Positions 18,895-29,892 of a stretch of DNA of 64,000 bases are shown one piece after another (positions within the stretch are counted from its first letter, which is position 1; every line of letters starts with the position of its first letter). Origin of the DNA: Pelagibius sp. CAU 1746. GTDB taxonomy: Bacteria > Pseudomonadota > Alphaproteobacteria > Kiloniellales > Kiloniellaceae. The translations under genes and the position numbers were made by a program. A model generated the notes under the pieces. That model searched no databases. It was not told where the DNA came from and worked only from the letters and a program-made list of their open reading frames with translations. The stretch spans positions 3,286,001 to 3,350,000 of the forward strand of contig NZ_JBDOQT010000001.1 in assembly GCF_039839785.1 (NCBI RefSeq), read 5' to 3'.

Positions 18895-19488
18895 TCAGGC
18901 CGAGGCCTTGATGGCCGGCAACAGGTCCCCAAGGATGCGGGCGACCTTCGCCGGCTCTACCTTGAACTGCAGGCCGACCACCCGGCCGCGCCGCCATACC
19001 ACCGTGGCGTCCAGGCCATCGAAGCGGTCGCCGAACAGAGTGACACTGCCGCTGCAATCGCGCTCCTGACCCAGCGCCACCTTGGCGCCGCCCAGGGACA
19101 TGTTGAGAATGGTGCAGTCGAGCTGTTCGGATCCGGACTTCAAAGTTCCCGGCCACAGCACCGAGCGGCGCAGATAGCGGCGGCGGCCTTCCTCGTCGCC
19201 CATCTGCGCCAGGAGTTCCTGAAAGACCGCGTCCTGGGTCTCGGGATCGCCTTCGAAACGCAGATCCGCATAGCCGTCGTCGCTATCGACAAGAGAGCAG
19301 GAGAGCTGGCCGAAACCTTCGATGGACAGGAAAACTTCGCCGGCGTCCGGCAGCGGCCCCTCAAAACGGACCTGGGCGCCCTTGCGCGACAATCGGACCA
19401 CCACGCAGTCCAAGCTCCGGTCGCCGCTTTGCAGCCTGCCCGGCTGGTTCAACGCAACCTGTTGTTCCACTAAGGTCAGTTCCACCAT
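18895..19488 (-). CDS. Tandem PilZ-domain protein
   Basis: 197 residues in two similar halves. The second half (about 100-197) has the RxxxR and D/NxSxxG motifs of c-di-GMP-binding PilZ domains (RRRYLRRSVLWPG ... ILNMSLGGAKV). The first half (about 1-95; QPGRL ... VRLSRKGAQV) looks like a degenerate PilZ copy with the Asp/Asn replaced. The gene is single, starting at ATG 19488; a frame extension to 19596 has no similarity. Role: probably a c-di-GMP-responsive effector; target unknown. Confidence 0.8.
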   Translation of the reverse strand: MVELTLVEQQVALNQPGRLQSGDRSLDCVVVRLSRKGAQVRFEGPLPDAGEVFLSIEGFGQLSCSLVDSDDGYADLRFEGDPETQDAVFQELLAQMGDEEGRRRYLRRSVLWPGTLKSGSEQLDCTILNMSLGGAKVALGQERDCSGSVTLFGDRFDGLDATVVWRRGRVVGLQFKVEPAKVARILGDLLPAIKASA

Positions 19489-19731
19489 CGCAGCCACCTG
19501 CCCCGGCCCCGCCTTGTCTGCTCCGGGGACCGGCCTCTCTGAATCACCGGCACCCGTCCCAAAGGGACAAGGTCCCGGTCTCCTCCGCTCGGCCAAGTAT
19601 CACGCCGGTCTGTTAACAAGTGGCGAAGAGCACAAATCGTTGAAAATGCCGGGAAAACGGGGGCCAAAACCGCTGGGAATCCAGGCATTTTTACCCGGAG
19701 GAACCGCCGGTTCAGGCCCCTGGCCGGGCGC

Positions 19732-21255
19732 TCAGTCCGCCGCCACCGGACCGGCGGGCGTGAAGACCGGGCCGCAGGGCATGATCCTGAGACCGGGACG
19801 CAGACGCCGGAAAGCCAGTTCGCGGTTATCGAGAACAACCGGTCCAGGCGAGACCACCACCAGCACCGCCTCGGAGAGCGGCTGGAAATCGGCACGGAAA
19901 TGCACGGAGGACTTGAGCGCCAGAATCCGCTGGGCCGAGGGCTCGATGCCCAAGTGACGCAGCATGGCCTGGTCGGCGAGCTGCACCTTGGCCGAGGCCA
20001 CGGCCACCTTCACGCCGTCCTTCTCCAACAGCGCCGTGGGGCCCAGCTTCATGTGGGCGCCCTTGTAGAACGGGCCGGTGCCCGTGCATTGACCATCGCC
20101 GAGGCGCAAGACCTTGAAGATACCTTCATAGGGCGCATCGCCCGGCACCCCGGAGCGGCCGCCGAGGGCCAGCGCGACCTCCGCTCCCTCGCCCGCCGCG
20201 TGGGCGGCTTCCGCCGCCGCCGGGTCGTAAAGGTTGGCCAGCACCGCACCCTCGGCCCGCTCTTCGATCAGTGCGCGCAGCAGCCCCGTGGTATCGGAGT
20301 TGGCGCCGCCGCCGGCATTGTCCTGGGCATCGGCCAGCACCACGGGTTTGTCCGTATGGCGGGCAATGCGCATGGCCTCGCGCACCGCCTCGGCCGGCTT
20401 CAGCGCCTCCAGAGCGAAGGCGGACTCGCGCTCGATGGCCGCCTCGTAGAGGTTCGCCGCCGCTTCGTCGGCGGCTTCCTGAGAGGTGCCGTAGGCGACA
20501 AGCGAGGCGCCGGCGCCGGGGAAGTCCGCCGGGCAGAAGCCGCAGGCGAAGGAGACGGCGGTGACGCCCGGTTCCTGGGCCAGCAGCTTCACCTCACGGT
20601 AGACCTCCTTGGCCGGCCCCTCGTAGGTGCAGCCGCTGGTCAAGGGGATCATGAAGGGCATCTGCCGGAAAGCCTTGAAACGCCCGCCCTCGCCCTTCAG
20701 CAGGGCGTCGAGGTGCTGGGCGCAGCGCCGCCCCGTGGCCGCCATGTCGACGTGCGGATAGGTGCGGTAGATGTCCAGGCAGTCGGAGAACTCGACCATC
20801 TCCCGCGTCACGTTGGCGTGCAGGTCCAGGCTGACCACGAGCGGCAGGTCGGGGCCGACCAGATCGCGCACCCGGCGCAGCAGCTCGCCCTCGCCGTCGT
20901 CGACATGCTCGGCCACCATGGCGCCGTGCAGATCGAGGTAGAGCGCGTCGATATCTTTCAGCGCCGCCAGGTCTTCCAGCAGCATGGCGGCGATGCGCTC
21001 GTAGGCGTCCTCGGTGACATGGGCCGAGGGCGTGGCGTTGGTCCAGGTGAGCGGCAGCAGTTCGTGGCCCTGGGCCTTGGCCGCCTCGACGTAACCCGCC
21101 ACCGGGATGTTGATCCCGGCGATGGCGTCGAACAGGGCCGCGCCGCGCGTCAGTCCGGGCCAGGCGCCGGGCTTGAGGAAGTCGTCATAGGTCGCCTTCG
21201 ACGGCGCGAAGGTGTTGGTCTCGTGCTGGAAACCGCCGAAGGCGATGCGGGCCAT
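19732..21255 (-). CDS. M81-family metallopeptidase, MlrC (microcystinase C)-like
   Basis: 507 residues. Typical blocks are MARIAFGGFQHETNTF at the N-terminus, YLDLHGAMVAEH, VVSLDLHANVT and, in the C-terminal domain, LADAQDNAGGGANSDTTGLL and PFYKGAHMKLGPTALLE. The conserved His and Asp residues are the expected zinc ligands. The family includes MlrC, which cleaves linear microcystin pieces, but most members act on unknown small peptides or hydrolysable amides. ATG at 21255 fits the family start. It is 22 bases after ilvD, on the same strand. Confidence 0.9.
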   Translation of the reverse strand: MARIAFGGFQHETNTFAPSKATYDDFLKPGAWPGLTRGAALFDAIAGINIPVAGYVEAAKAQGHELLPLTWTNATPSAHVTEDAYERIAAMLLEDLAALKDIDALYLDLHGAMVAEHVDDGEGELLRRVRDLVGPDLPLVVSLDLHANVTREMVEFSDCLDIYRTYPHVDMAATGRRCAQHLDALLKGEGGRFKAFRQMPFMIPLTSGCTYEGPAKEVYREVKLLAQEPGVTAVSFACGFCPADFPGAGASLVAYGTSQEAADEAAANLYEAAIERESAFALEALKPAEAVREAMRIARHTDKPVVLADAQDNAGGGANSDTTGLLRALIEERAEGAVLANLYDPAAAEAAHAAGEGAEVALALGGRSGVPGDAPYEGIFKVLRLGDGQCTGTGPFYKGAHMKLGPTALLEKDGVKVAVASAKVQLADQAMLRHLGIEPSAQRILALKSSVHFRADFQPLSEAVLVVVSPGPVVLDNRELAFRRLRPGLRIMPCGPVFTPAGPVAAD

Positions 21256-21277
21256 GGTCCCTGACTCTTCCCTGTCC

Positions 21278-23011
<1,734 letters not shown>

Positions 23012-23153
23012 GGTGGAACGCTCCCTCTCTTGATCCCTTAGGGATTTTCATGATTTGGCGCGGAGCATAGCGGGCGCGCAGGGGCGCCACCACCGCGAAA
23101 TGCGAATGCCGCCATGCGTTCAGGTGGAAACGGAAATGTGCCGGAAACGCGAA

Positions 23154-23174
23154 GGGGCCGGCGCGGCCGGCCCC
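23154..23174. terminator. Hairpin between bioY and ilvD
   Basis: GGGGCCGG pairs with CCGGCCCC around a five-base loop. It lies 30 bases beyond the bioY stop and about 140 bases upstream of the ilvD start. A short T-rich tract follows in the bioY direction, so a weak intrinsic terminator for bioY is plausible. Confidence 0.4.
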
Positions 23175-23203
23175 TCCTCAGGCAATCTGCAGCCCGGAAA
23201 GCG

Positions 23204-23821
23204 TCAGCCGCGCTTGGCGAGCAGCTTCCAGACCAGCGGCAGGCTGGCGGACACCAGGGCCAGCTTCAGCACGTCGCCGGGGATGAAGGGGATGAGGCCC
23301 CATTCCAGGATCGGCTTGTCCCAGCCGAACAGCACGCCGAGCCACAACACGCCCGGCAGGTAAAGGACCACGTTGCCCACCAGCATGGCCAGAGCCGCAG
23401 TGACCACGCTGCGGTCCCAGCCGCGCTCGGCCAGCCAGCCGCAGGCCGCCGCCGCCATCACGTAGCCCAAGAGGTAGCCGCCGGTCGGGCCGGCCATGTA
23501 GGCCAGGCCGATCCCCTTTTCCGGGGTGCCGGCGAAGACCGGCAGGCCCATGGCGCCCTCGGCCAGGTAGAGGATCACGGTGGCCGCGCCCAGGCGCCAG
23601 CCGAAAGCCATGCCGATGGCCAGCACGCCGAAGGTGCCCATGGTCAGCGGCACCGGATAGAAGGGCACCTGGATCTTGGCGCAGGCCCAGAGGAACAGAG
23701 AGCCGACAACCGCCAGCAAGGAAGCCCGCAGCACGCCGTTCATCTCCGCCAGTCTGCCCTGGCTGGGCCACAGTGCCGCCGCCAAGGTGTCGTGGCGCTC
23801 CTGCAGGTCAATCATGGTCAT
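23204..23821 (-). CDS. bioY: Biotin transporter BioY
   Basis: 205 residues, six membrane helices; the substrate-binding S component of biotin ECF transporters. Diagnostic stretches are KIQVPFYPVPLTMGTFGVL, the glycine-rich YMAGPTGGYLLGYVMAA and GLIPFIPGDVLKLALVSASL near the C-terminus. ATG at 23821 (MTMIDLQE) has an AAGGGGA ribosome site. Neither bioM/bioN energising genes nor bioABFD are adjacent, and no BioR-type TTATCTATAA box is seen upstream; the protein may use a shared or distant energy module or work alone. Confidence 0.92.
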   Translation of the reverse strand: MTMIDLQERHDTLAAALWPSQGRLAEMNGVLRASLLAVVGSLFLWACAKIQVPFYPVPLTMGTFGVLAIGMAFGWRLGAATVILYLAEGAMGLPVFAGTPEKGIGLAYMAGPTGGYLLGYVMAAAACGWLAERGWDRSVVTAALAMLVGNVVLYLPGVLWLGVLFGWDKPILEWGLIPFIPGDVLKLALVSASLPLVWKLLAKRG

Positions 23822-23874
23822 CGTATGCCGTCCCCTTGCTGCCAAAGATGATTCGAGCGAATTCGCTGCCCCTC

Positions 23875-24336
23875 TTACAGCGCCCGGCGATAGGTGCTGT
23901 CAAGTGTCAGGTCCTTGCGCGGCCCGGTCACCCGCCAGATCACGCGCCAGCTATCGGCGTCCGGAACCGAGAATTCGCCCTCGTAGCGGTCCGGGTCGCA
24001 AAGATGCGTGCAGGCCCAAAGGCCGCGCGACAGATCGAGATCGTGGAAGAAACGGCCGTCGCGGAAGTGGACCGCCGCGCGAGTCGGAGTGCCCTGGCCC
24101 GGCGCCGGAAAGGCATAGCGGTAGGACTGCTCCGCCGGGCCCACATGGTCGCCGATCGTCAGCCGGCCTTCCTCCCGGTAAAGCAGATCCCCCTCCAGCG
24201 GCGCGAAAAGAGCCTGGCCGCTGAGCCGGCCCTGCTGGCCGGCCCGGCGGTCGTCGAGCCGTCGCTCCAGGCGCCATAAACCTTGAAGAAACTCCTTCAA
24301 ATCACTGATTTGAATGAAATTTCCCACGGACTCCAC
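23875..24336 (-). CDS. DUF6314 family protein
   Basis: 153 residues. The block LKEFLQGLWRLERRL near the N-terminus, then GDLLYREEGRLTI, AVHFRDGRFFHDLDLSRG, CDPDRYEGEF and the closing WRVIWRVTGPRKDLTLDSTY match the small alphaproteobacterial family DUF6314 as I remember it; the fold looks like a lipocalin/heme-binding beta barrel, with function unknown. Start: GTG at 24336 is preceded by GGTGGAGGAC at good spacing, which decides against the longer frame running into valS. It lies 17 bases after valS. Confidence 0.75.
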   Translation of the reverse strand: MESVGNFIQISDLKEFLQGLWRLERRLDDRRAGQQGRLSGQALFAPLEGDLLYREEGRLTIGDHVGPAEQSYRYAFPAPGQGTPTRAAVHFRDGRFFHDLDLSRGLWACTHLCDPDRYEGEFSVPDADSWRVIWRVTGPRKDLTLDSTYRRAL

Positions 24337-24353
24337 AGATGTCCTCCACCGGC

Positions 24354-27050
24354 TTATGCAGAGGCGAGACGCTCCAGGGCGCTCTGCAGCTTGGTCATGG
24401 TCTGCTGGCTGTCGGCCAGACGCTCGCGCTGCTCGGCCACCACTTCTTCGGGCGCCTTGGCGAGGAACTGCTCGTTGGAGAGCTTCTTGTCGAGCTTGGT
24501 AATCTCGCCCTTCAGCTTGTCCATTTCCTTCTTCAGCCGCGCCTGCTCCTGGTCCAGGTCGATGACCTCGGCCAGCGGCAGCACCAGGGAGCATTCGTCC
24601 AGCACGTCCTGCACCGAGCCCTGGGGCACCGGCTGGTCGAAGGCGATGGTCTCGACCCGCGCCAAGGTCTTGATCAGCGCCTCGTGGTCGCCGACCCGCG
24701 CCTTGGACCCGGCGGAAGCGTCGTTGACGATGAGGGCGATTCGCGCCCCCGGCGGCACGTTCATCTCAGAGCGCACGGCGCGGATCTGGCCGATCATGCG
24801 TACCACCCAGCCCAAGGTCGCGTCGGCCTCGGCATCGGTGAGGTTCTCGGCGAAGACCGGCCAGGCCGAGGTGGTCATCAGGCTCGCTTCGCCCCCACCT
24901 TCACCGGGGCCGGTCTGCTGCCACAGTTCCTCGGTGAGGAAGGGCATGATGGGGTGCAGCAGGAACAGCGCCTGGTGCAGCACCCACTGGGCCGTCGCCC
25001 GGGTCTCCGCCTGGGCCGCGGCGTCCTCGCCCTGCAGCAGCGGCTTGGCGAACTCCAGGTACCAGTCGCAGTAGGTGTTCCAGATGAACTGGTAGAGCGC
25101 CTGGGCCGCCTCGTTGAAGCGATAGTCCTCGATGGCGCGGCGCACTCTAGGTTCGGTTTGAGCGAGCTGGCTGACGATCCAGCGGTTGACGCGCTGGCCG
25201 TTCGCCGCCGGGTCGAAGCCGGGCTCGTAGCGGCACTCGTTCATCTCGCAGAAACGCGCCGCGTTCCAGATCTTGGTGCAGAAGTTGCGGTAGCCCTCGA
25301 TGCGGCTTTCCGCCAGCTTCACGTCGCGCCCCTGGGCCGCCAGGGCCGTCAAGGTGAAGCGCACGGCGTCGGCGCCGAACTTGTCGATGAGGTCCAGGGG
25401 ATCCATGACGTTGCCCTTGGACTTCGACATCTTCTGCCCCTTCTCGTCGCGCACCAGGGCATGGATGTAGACGGTGTGGAAGGGCACCTTGCCGTCCATG
25501 AAGTGCAGGCTGGCCATCATCATGCGGGCCACCCAGAAGAAGATGATGTCGAAGCCGGTGACCAGCACGTCGCCCGGGTAGTAGCGCCCCAGCGCCTCGG
25601 TCTCCTCCGGCCAGCCCAGGGTCGAGAAGGGCCAGAGCGCCGAGGAGAACCAGGTGTCCAGCACGTCGCTGTCGCGGGTCAGATCCACCGTCTTGCCGTA
25701 GTGCTTCTCGGCGGCCTCGGCCGCCTCGGCTTCATCGTGGGCGACGAAGACCTCGCCGTCCGGCCCGTACCAGGCCGGCACCTGATGGCCCCACCAGAGC
25801 TGGCGCGAGATGCACCAGGGCTGGATGTTGCGCATCCATTCGTAATAGGTCTTCTCCCACTGCCTGGGCACGAACACGGTCTCGCCCTGCTCCACCGCGG
25901 CAATGGCGGGCTTCGCCAGTTCCGCTGCGTTCACGTACCACTGGTCGGTCAGGTAGGGCTCGATGGCGACGTGGGAGCGGTCGCCGTGCGGCACCATGTG
26001 GCGGTGGTCGTCGATCTTCTCCAAGAGGCCCTCGGCCTCCATGTCGGCGACCACCTTCTTGCGCGCGTCGAAGCGGTCGAGGCCGCGGTAGGCCTCCGGC
26101 ACGCCGTCGTTCATCCGCGCGTCGCGGTCGAAGACGTTGATCATCTCCAGGTCATGGCGCTTGCCGACCTCGAAGTCGTTGAAGTCGTGCGCCGGGGTGA
26201 TCTTCACCGCACCCGAGCCCTGCTCCGGATCGGCATAGTCGTCGGCGACGATGGGAATGCGCCGGCCGACCAGCGGCAGGATGGCGAACTTGCCGACCAG
26301 GTCCTTGTAGCGCTCGTCGTCCGGGTGCACGGCCACGGCGGTATCGCCCAGCATGGTCTCCGGCCGCGTGGTCGCCACGGTGATGAAGCGGCCCTCTTCC
26401 CCTTCGATGGGGTAGCGGAAGTGCCAGAGGTGGCCGTTCATCTCCTTCTGCTCGACCTCCAGGTCGGAGATCGCGGTATGGAAGCGCGGGTCCCAGTTCA
26501 CCAGCCGCTTGTCGCGGTAGATGAGGCCCTCGCGGTAGAGGGTCACGAAGACCTTGAGCACCGCCTCGGAGAGCCCCTCGTCCATGGTGAAGCGCTCGCG
26601 CTGCCAGTCGCAGGAGGCGCCCAGGCGGCGGAGCTGCTTCAGAATGGTGCCGCCGGACTGGTCGCGCCACTTCCAGACGCGCTCGATGAACTCCTCGCGG
26701 CCGATGTGCTTGGTGTTGCCGGGAGCCAGCGGCAGGCCGCGGTCCAGCTCGACGCCTTCCTCGCCCAACTGGCGCTCGACCACCATCTGGGTGGCGATGC
26801 CGGCGTGGTCGGTGCCCGGCTGCCACAGCACGTCCTTGCCCTGCATGCGCTGGTAGCGGACCAGAATGTCCTGAATGGTGTTGTTGAGCGCATGACCCAT
26901 GTGCAGGCTGCCCGTGACATTGGGCGGCGGGATCATGATGGTGAAGGGCTCTTTGCTGCCGTCGAACTTGGCCGAGAAGGCGTCGGCGGCCTCCCAGCGG
27001 GCGTACTGCCGATCCTCGACCTCGTCGGGCCGATAGGTCTTTTCCAGCAT
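24354..27050 (-). CDS. valS: Valine--tRNA ligase
   Basis: 898 residues, class I synthetase. HIGH motif is NVTGSLHMGHALNNT, KMSKS motif is GQKMSKSKGNVMDP. The editing domain (about 180-340), anticodon-binding domain, and a C-terminal coiled coil (QEQARLKKEMDKLKGEITK) that grips tRNA-Val are present. Its length is typical. The popZ-valS neighbourhood is common in alphaproteobacteria. The 188 bases between it and popZ carry no gene or clear element. Confidence 0.97.
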   Translation of the reverse strand: MLEKTYRPDEVEDRQYARWEAADAFSAKFDGSKEPFTIMIPPPNVTGSLHMGHALNNTIQDILVRYQRMQGKDVLWQPGTDHAGIATQMVVERQLGEEGVELDRGLPLAPGNTKHIGREEFIERVWKWRDQSGGTILKQLRRLGASCDWQRERFTMDEGLSEAVLKVFVTLYREGLIYRDKRLVNWDPRFHTAISDLEVEQKEMNGHLWHFRYPIEGEEGRFITVATTRPETMLGDTAVAVHPDDERYKDLVGKFAILPLVGRRIPIVADDYADPEQGSGAVKITPAHDFNDFEVGKRHDLEMINVFDRDARMNDGVPEAYRGLDRFDARKKVVADMEAEGLLEKIDDHRHMVPHGDRSHVAIEPYLTDQWYVNAAELAKPAIAAVEQGETVFVPRQWEKTYYEWMRNIQPWCISRQLWWGHQVPAWYGPDGEVFVAHDEAEAAEAAEKHYGKTVDLTRDSDVLDTWFSSALWPFSTLGWPEETEALGRYYPGDVLVTGFDIIFFWVARMMMASLHFMDGKVPFHTVYIHALVRDEKGQKMSKSKGNVMDPLDLIDKFGADAVRFTLTALAAQGRDVKLAESRIEGYRNFCTKIWNAARFCEMNECRYEPGFDPAANGQRVNRWIVSQLAQTEPRVRRAIEDYRFNEAAQALYQFIWNTYCDWYLEFAKPLLQGEDAAAQAETRATAQWVLHQALFLLHPIMPFLTEELWQQTGPGEGGGEASLMTTSAWPVFAENLTDAEADATLGWVVRMIGQIRAVRSEMNVPPGARIALIVNDASAGSKARVGDHEALIKTLARVETIAFDQPVPQGSVQDVLDECSLVLPLAEVIDLDQEQARLKKEMDKLKGEITKLDKKLSNEQFLAKAPEEVVAEQRERLADSQQTMTKLQSALERLASA

Positions 27051-27238
27051 TGCTGGCGATCCTCTTGAACTGTCGCTTTGGGGCGCCCCCGGCTGCGGGA
27101 AATGGCGGGAACGCTCGATTCAGCGGAGGGGTCTAACAGAAGGTGCGGGAAAGCGCCATAGCAGCAGGCCGGCACCGGATCGGGGATTGCCCCCGACCGC
27201 CCGGAATTCCCTGAAATCTAAAGGGGTTACCGGGGAGC

Positions 27239-28156
27239 CTACTGATCCTCGGCGCGGCGTACCATCTTGCGGATCTCCTCGCGAACGATGCGTTCTACCA
27301 AATCGGGGAGATTTTCGTCCAGCCAGCCCTTCAGTTCAGGAGCCAGGGACTCGCGCACCAGTTCCTCGAGGGTCCGCCCCCCGCCGATGGCGACGGCATC
27401 GCCCTGGCGGTTGGCCATGGCGGCCTTGCTGATCGCGGCCAGGGAGGCCGTGGCGGTCGCGGCGGTCGCCGCCGAGACGTACTCGCTGCCGCCGTCCGCC
27501 GGCGCCAGTTCCTGGCCCAGGGCGGCTTCGCTGGGCGCCTCCTCGGCCATGATTTCCTCGACCGCCTCTTCGGCGGCGTCCTCGGCGGCGTCCTCGGCGG
27601 GCGCGTCGAAGCCGTCGTCGTCTTCCTGCGCCGGCTCGTCCGGAACTTCCTCCGCCTCGGCGGAATCCATCGGCTTCAGCAGTTCTTCCGCCGGTTCCTC
27701 TTCCTCGCCTTCGGCCTGGGTTTCCTCGGCGGCGGCGGCGGACTCCTCCGCGTCAGCGGCAGCGTCAGCCGCTTCCGCCGCCACTTCGGGCTCGGGTTCG
27801 GACTCCGGCTCGGATTGCGGCTCTGCATCGGCGGGCGCCTCTTCGGGCGCCGCTTCCGCCTCGGCCTCCTGCTGGGCCGTCAGGTCGACGATGCTGCCGT
27901 CTTCGGCGACCATCTTGGTCAGGTCGAGAATGTTGTCGGCCCCGTCGGACTCCGCGGCGGCGGCCGGCGGCGGCGCGGGAGCGGCGGCCGCCTCGGGAGG
28001 CTGCGCGGATGCCGTTTCGGCAGGCGCAGGCGCCGCTGCCGGGGCAGCGCCTTCATCAGACTTGCCCTCTTCCGTCTCGTCCTCAGAGATAATCCGGCGG
28101 ATGGAGGCGAGAATCTCCTCCATCGTCGGTTCGTTTTGCGCTTCCGGCTCGCTCAT
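27239..28156 (-). CDS. popZ: PopZ-family cell pole-organizing protein (DUF2497)
   Basis: 305 residues. The conserved N-terminal helix EPTMEEILASIRRIISED (client binding) and the C-terminal oligomerisation helices LKGWLDENLPDLVERIVREE and RKMVRR identify PopZ, which assembles into a polar matrix that anchors chromosome centromeres and signalling proteins. The middle (about 35-215) is a long Glu/Ala/Pro-rich disordered spacer, much longer than in Caulobacter PopZ (177 residues). In such proteins the acidic spacer controls condensate fluidity. It lies between tolC and valS on the same strand. Confidence 0.9.
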   Translation of the reverse strand: MSEPEAQNEPTMEEILASIRRIISEDETEEGKSDEGAAPAAAPAPAETASAQPPEAAAAPAPPPAAAAESDGADNILDLTKMVAEDGSIVDLTAQQEAEAEAAPEEAPADAEPQSEPESEPEPEVAAEAADAAADAEESAAAAEETQAEGEEEEPAEELLKPMDSAEAEEVPDEPAQEDDDGFDAPAEDAAEDAAEEAVEEIMAEEAPSEAALGQELAPADGGSEYVSAATAATATASLAAISKAAMANRQGDAVAIGGGRTLEELVRESLAPELKGWLDENLPDLVERIVREEIRKMVRRAEDQ

Positions 28157-28312
28157 ACCACTCCGGCCAATCAGTCTCCAAAAGCCCCGGCCGCCTCTTT
28201 ACGGCAAAGGTCTTGTAACATTGGATAACCGGAAAGCGGAAATTTTCTGTTAACCAAACCGCCGCGAATATCGCCCTGGCGCCCTGGCGCCCCGCCCTTC
28301 CTGGGCGCGGTC

Positions 28313-29749
28313 TCACTGCCCCCCGGTCAGGCCGCCATCGAAGCTCTCGACGTCCGCCCCCGGCGCGTCCAGGCCGAACCACTTCTCGCGCACCGCGTTA
28401 TAGTCGGATTCCGGATCGTAGACGGCGGTATCGAGGGCCAGGTCCCTGGCCGTCATGCGGCCGATGGCGCTGAGAACCCGGAAACTGGCGACGATTTCGT
28501 CCCGCTGCGCGCTGACCAGGCTGACCTGGGCGTCCAGCAGTTCCTGCTCGGCGTCCAGCACGTCAAGAACCGTACGCGCGCCCACGGCGTTTTCCTGGCG
28601 TACGCCCTCCAGGGCGATCTCGTTGGCGTGCACGCTCTGTTCCAGGGCGCTGATCTGGGCCCGCGCGGTGAGCAGGCTCTCCCAGGCCGAAGTGGCGTCT
28701 TCGCGCGCCTGGCGGAGCGCTTCACGGACCAGCAGGCGGCGCTGGCTGGCCACCTGCTTGGATTCCCGGACCCGGCTGGAAACCGAGCCCTGCTGGTAGA
28801 GCGGCACCGAGACCACAGCCAGCACCTCGGCGCTGGCGCCCTCGCTGGTGCGCGACGAGCGCTCGTGCTGATAACCGACGGAACCCTCGAGGTTGATCGA
28901 GGGCAGCAACTCGCCCTCGACCTCACGCACCGAGCGCAGGGCCGCGCGTTCGTCGTAGTTGGTCGCCCGGACGCTGGGGTTGTTGCTCTCCGCGGCGCTG
29001 ACCACGTCATCCAGGGTTCTGGGCAATTCGGTCGGCAGGGCGGGCTGATCCAGGCTCTGCGGGTAGACGCCGATCACGTTCTCGAAGGTGGCGCGGCTGG
29101 AAGAGAGGTTGCCCTCCGCGCCGATGCGATCCGCGGTCGCGCTGGAGAGACGGCTTTCCGACTGCGCCACGTCGGTCCGGGTCAGTTCACCGACGTCGAA
29201 GCGGTCTTGAGTCGCCTCGAGCTGGCGGGCCAGCACCTGCTCGTTGTTCACGTTGAGCGTCAGCACCGACTGGTCGCGCCAGACGTCGGCATAGGCGGTG
29301 ACGGCACTGAGCAAGACGTCCTGCTCCGTCGACTCCAGCCGGGCGCGCTCGGCAAGCACCTGGTTCTCGGCCCGCTCGGTGCCGGCGACGGTGCGGCCGC
29401 CGCGGTACAGCGGCTGGGTCACGACCAGTTCGCCGCTGGCCGGACTGCGGCCCTCGCCGTCGTCCGTGGGGCGGATGTTCTCGTCGTAGGCCTTGCCGCC
29501 GCTGCCCTGCAGCTCGACCAGAGGGCGCCAGTTCGACAGCGCCTGAGGCACGCTTTCGTTGGTTGCGCGCAATTGGGCCCGCGCCGCGCTCAACGTGGGA
29601 TTGGACTGGTAGGTTTGGATCAGCGCCTCGTTAAGGCTCTGCGCCGCTGCCGGCGCGGCACCCAGGCCCCCCAGGACCACGACCCCATGAATAGCGACCA
29701 AGGCCCCTGCAAAAGCACCTCCCCGCCGCACTGCCTTTCTCGATCGCAT
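28313..29749 (-). CDS. tolC: TolC-family outer membrane efflux protein
   Basis: 478 residues with a signal peptide (about 1-37, cleavage after PAAAQ). Two TolC repeats make the periplasmic alpha-barrel: SLNEALIQTYQSNPTLSAAR ... and VVSAAESNNPSVRATN ...; the block ENAVGARTVLDVLDAEQELL is the conserved C-terminal repeat motif. It forms the outer-membrane channel for type I secretion and drug efflux. ATG at 29749 is preceded by GGGGAAG. No membrane-fusion or pump gene is adjacent. Confidence 0.94.
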   Translation of the reverse strand: MRSRKAVRRGGAFAGALVAIHGVVVLGGLGAAPAAAQSLNEALIQTYQSNPTLSAARAQLRATNESVPQALSNWRPLVELQGSGGKAYDENIRPTDDGEGRSPASGELVVTQPLYRGGRTVAGTERAENQVLAERARLESTEQDVLLSAVTAYADVWRDQSVLTLNVNNEQVLARQLEATQDRFDVGELTRTDVAQSESRLSSATADRIGAEGNLSSSRATFENVIGVYPQSLDQPALPTELPRTLDDVVSAAESNNPSVRATNYDERAALRSVREVEGELLPSINLEGSVGYQHERSSRTSEGASAEVLAVVSVPLYQQGSVSSRVRESKQVASQRRLLVREALRQAREDATSAWESLLTARAQISALEQSVHANEIALEGVRQENAVGARTVLDVLDAEQELLDAQVSLVSAQRDEIVASFRVLSAIGRMTARDLALDTAVYDPESDYNAVREKWFGLDAPGADVESFDGGLTGGQ

Positions 29750-29892
29750 GCGTCCGCTTCCCCATATCGCGAATGAGATCACCGGCCTATCCCCAGGCCG
29801 GCCCCATTCCTTAGTTGAGCCGCGACAGGCCGTTCTTCAAGTACGCATCGCGCGCAGGGCCCATCCCCGGACCCTCCCGCCAAGGAGCCGTC

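Noticed and set aside
24339-27068. 909-codon open frame on the plus strand
   Set aside because: It is exactly antisense to valS; codon composition is that of the reverse strand, with no known motif and no ribosome site.
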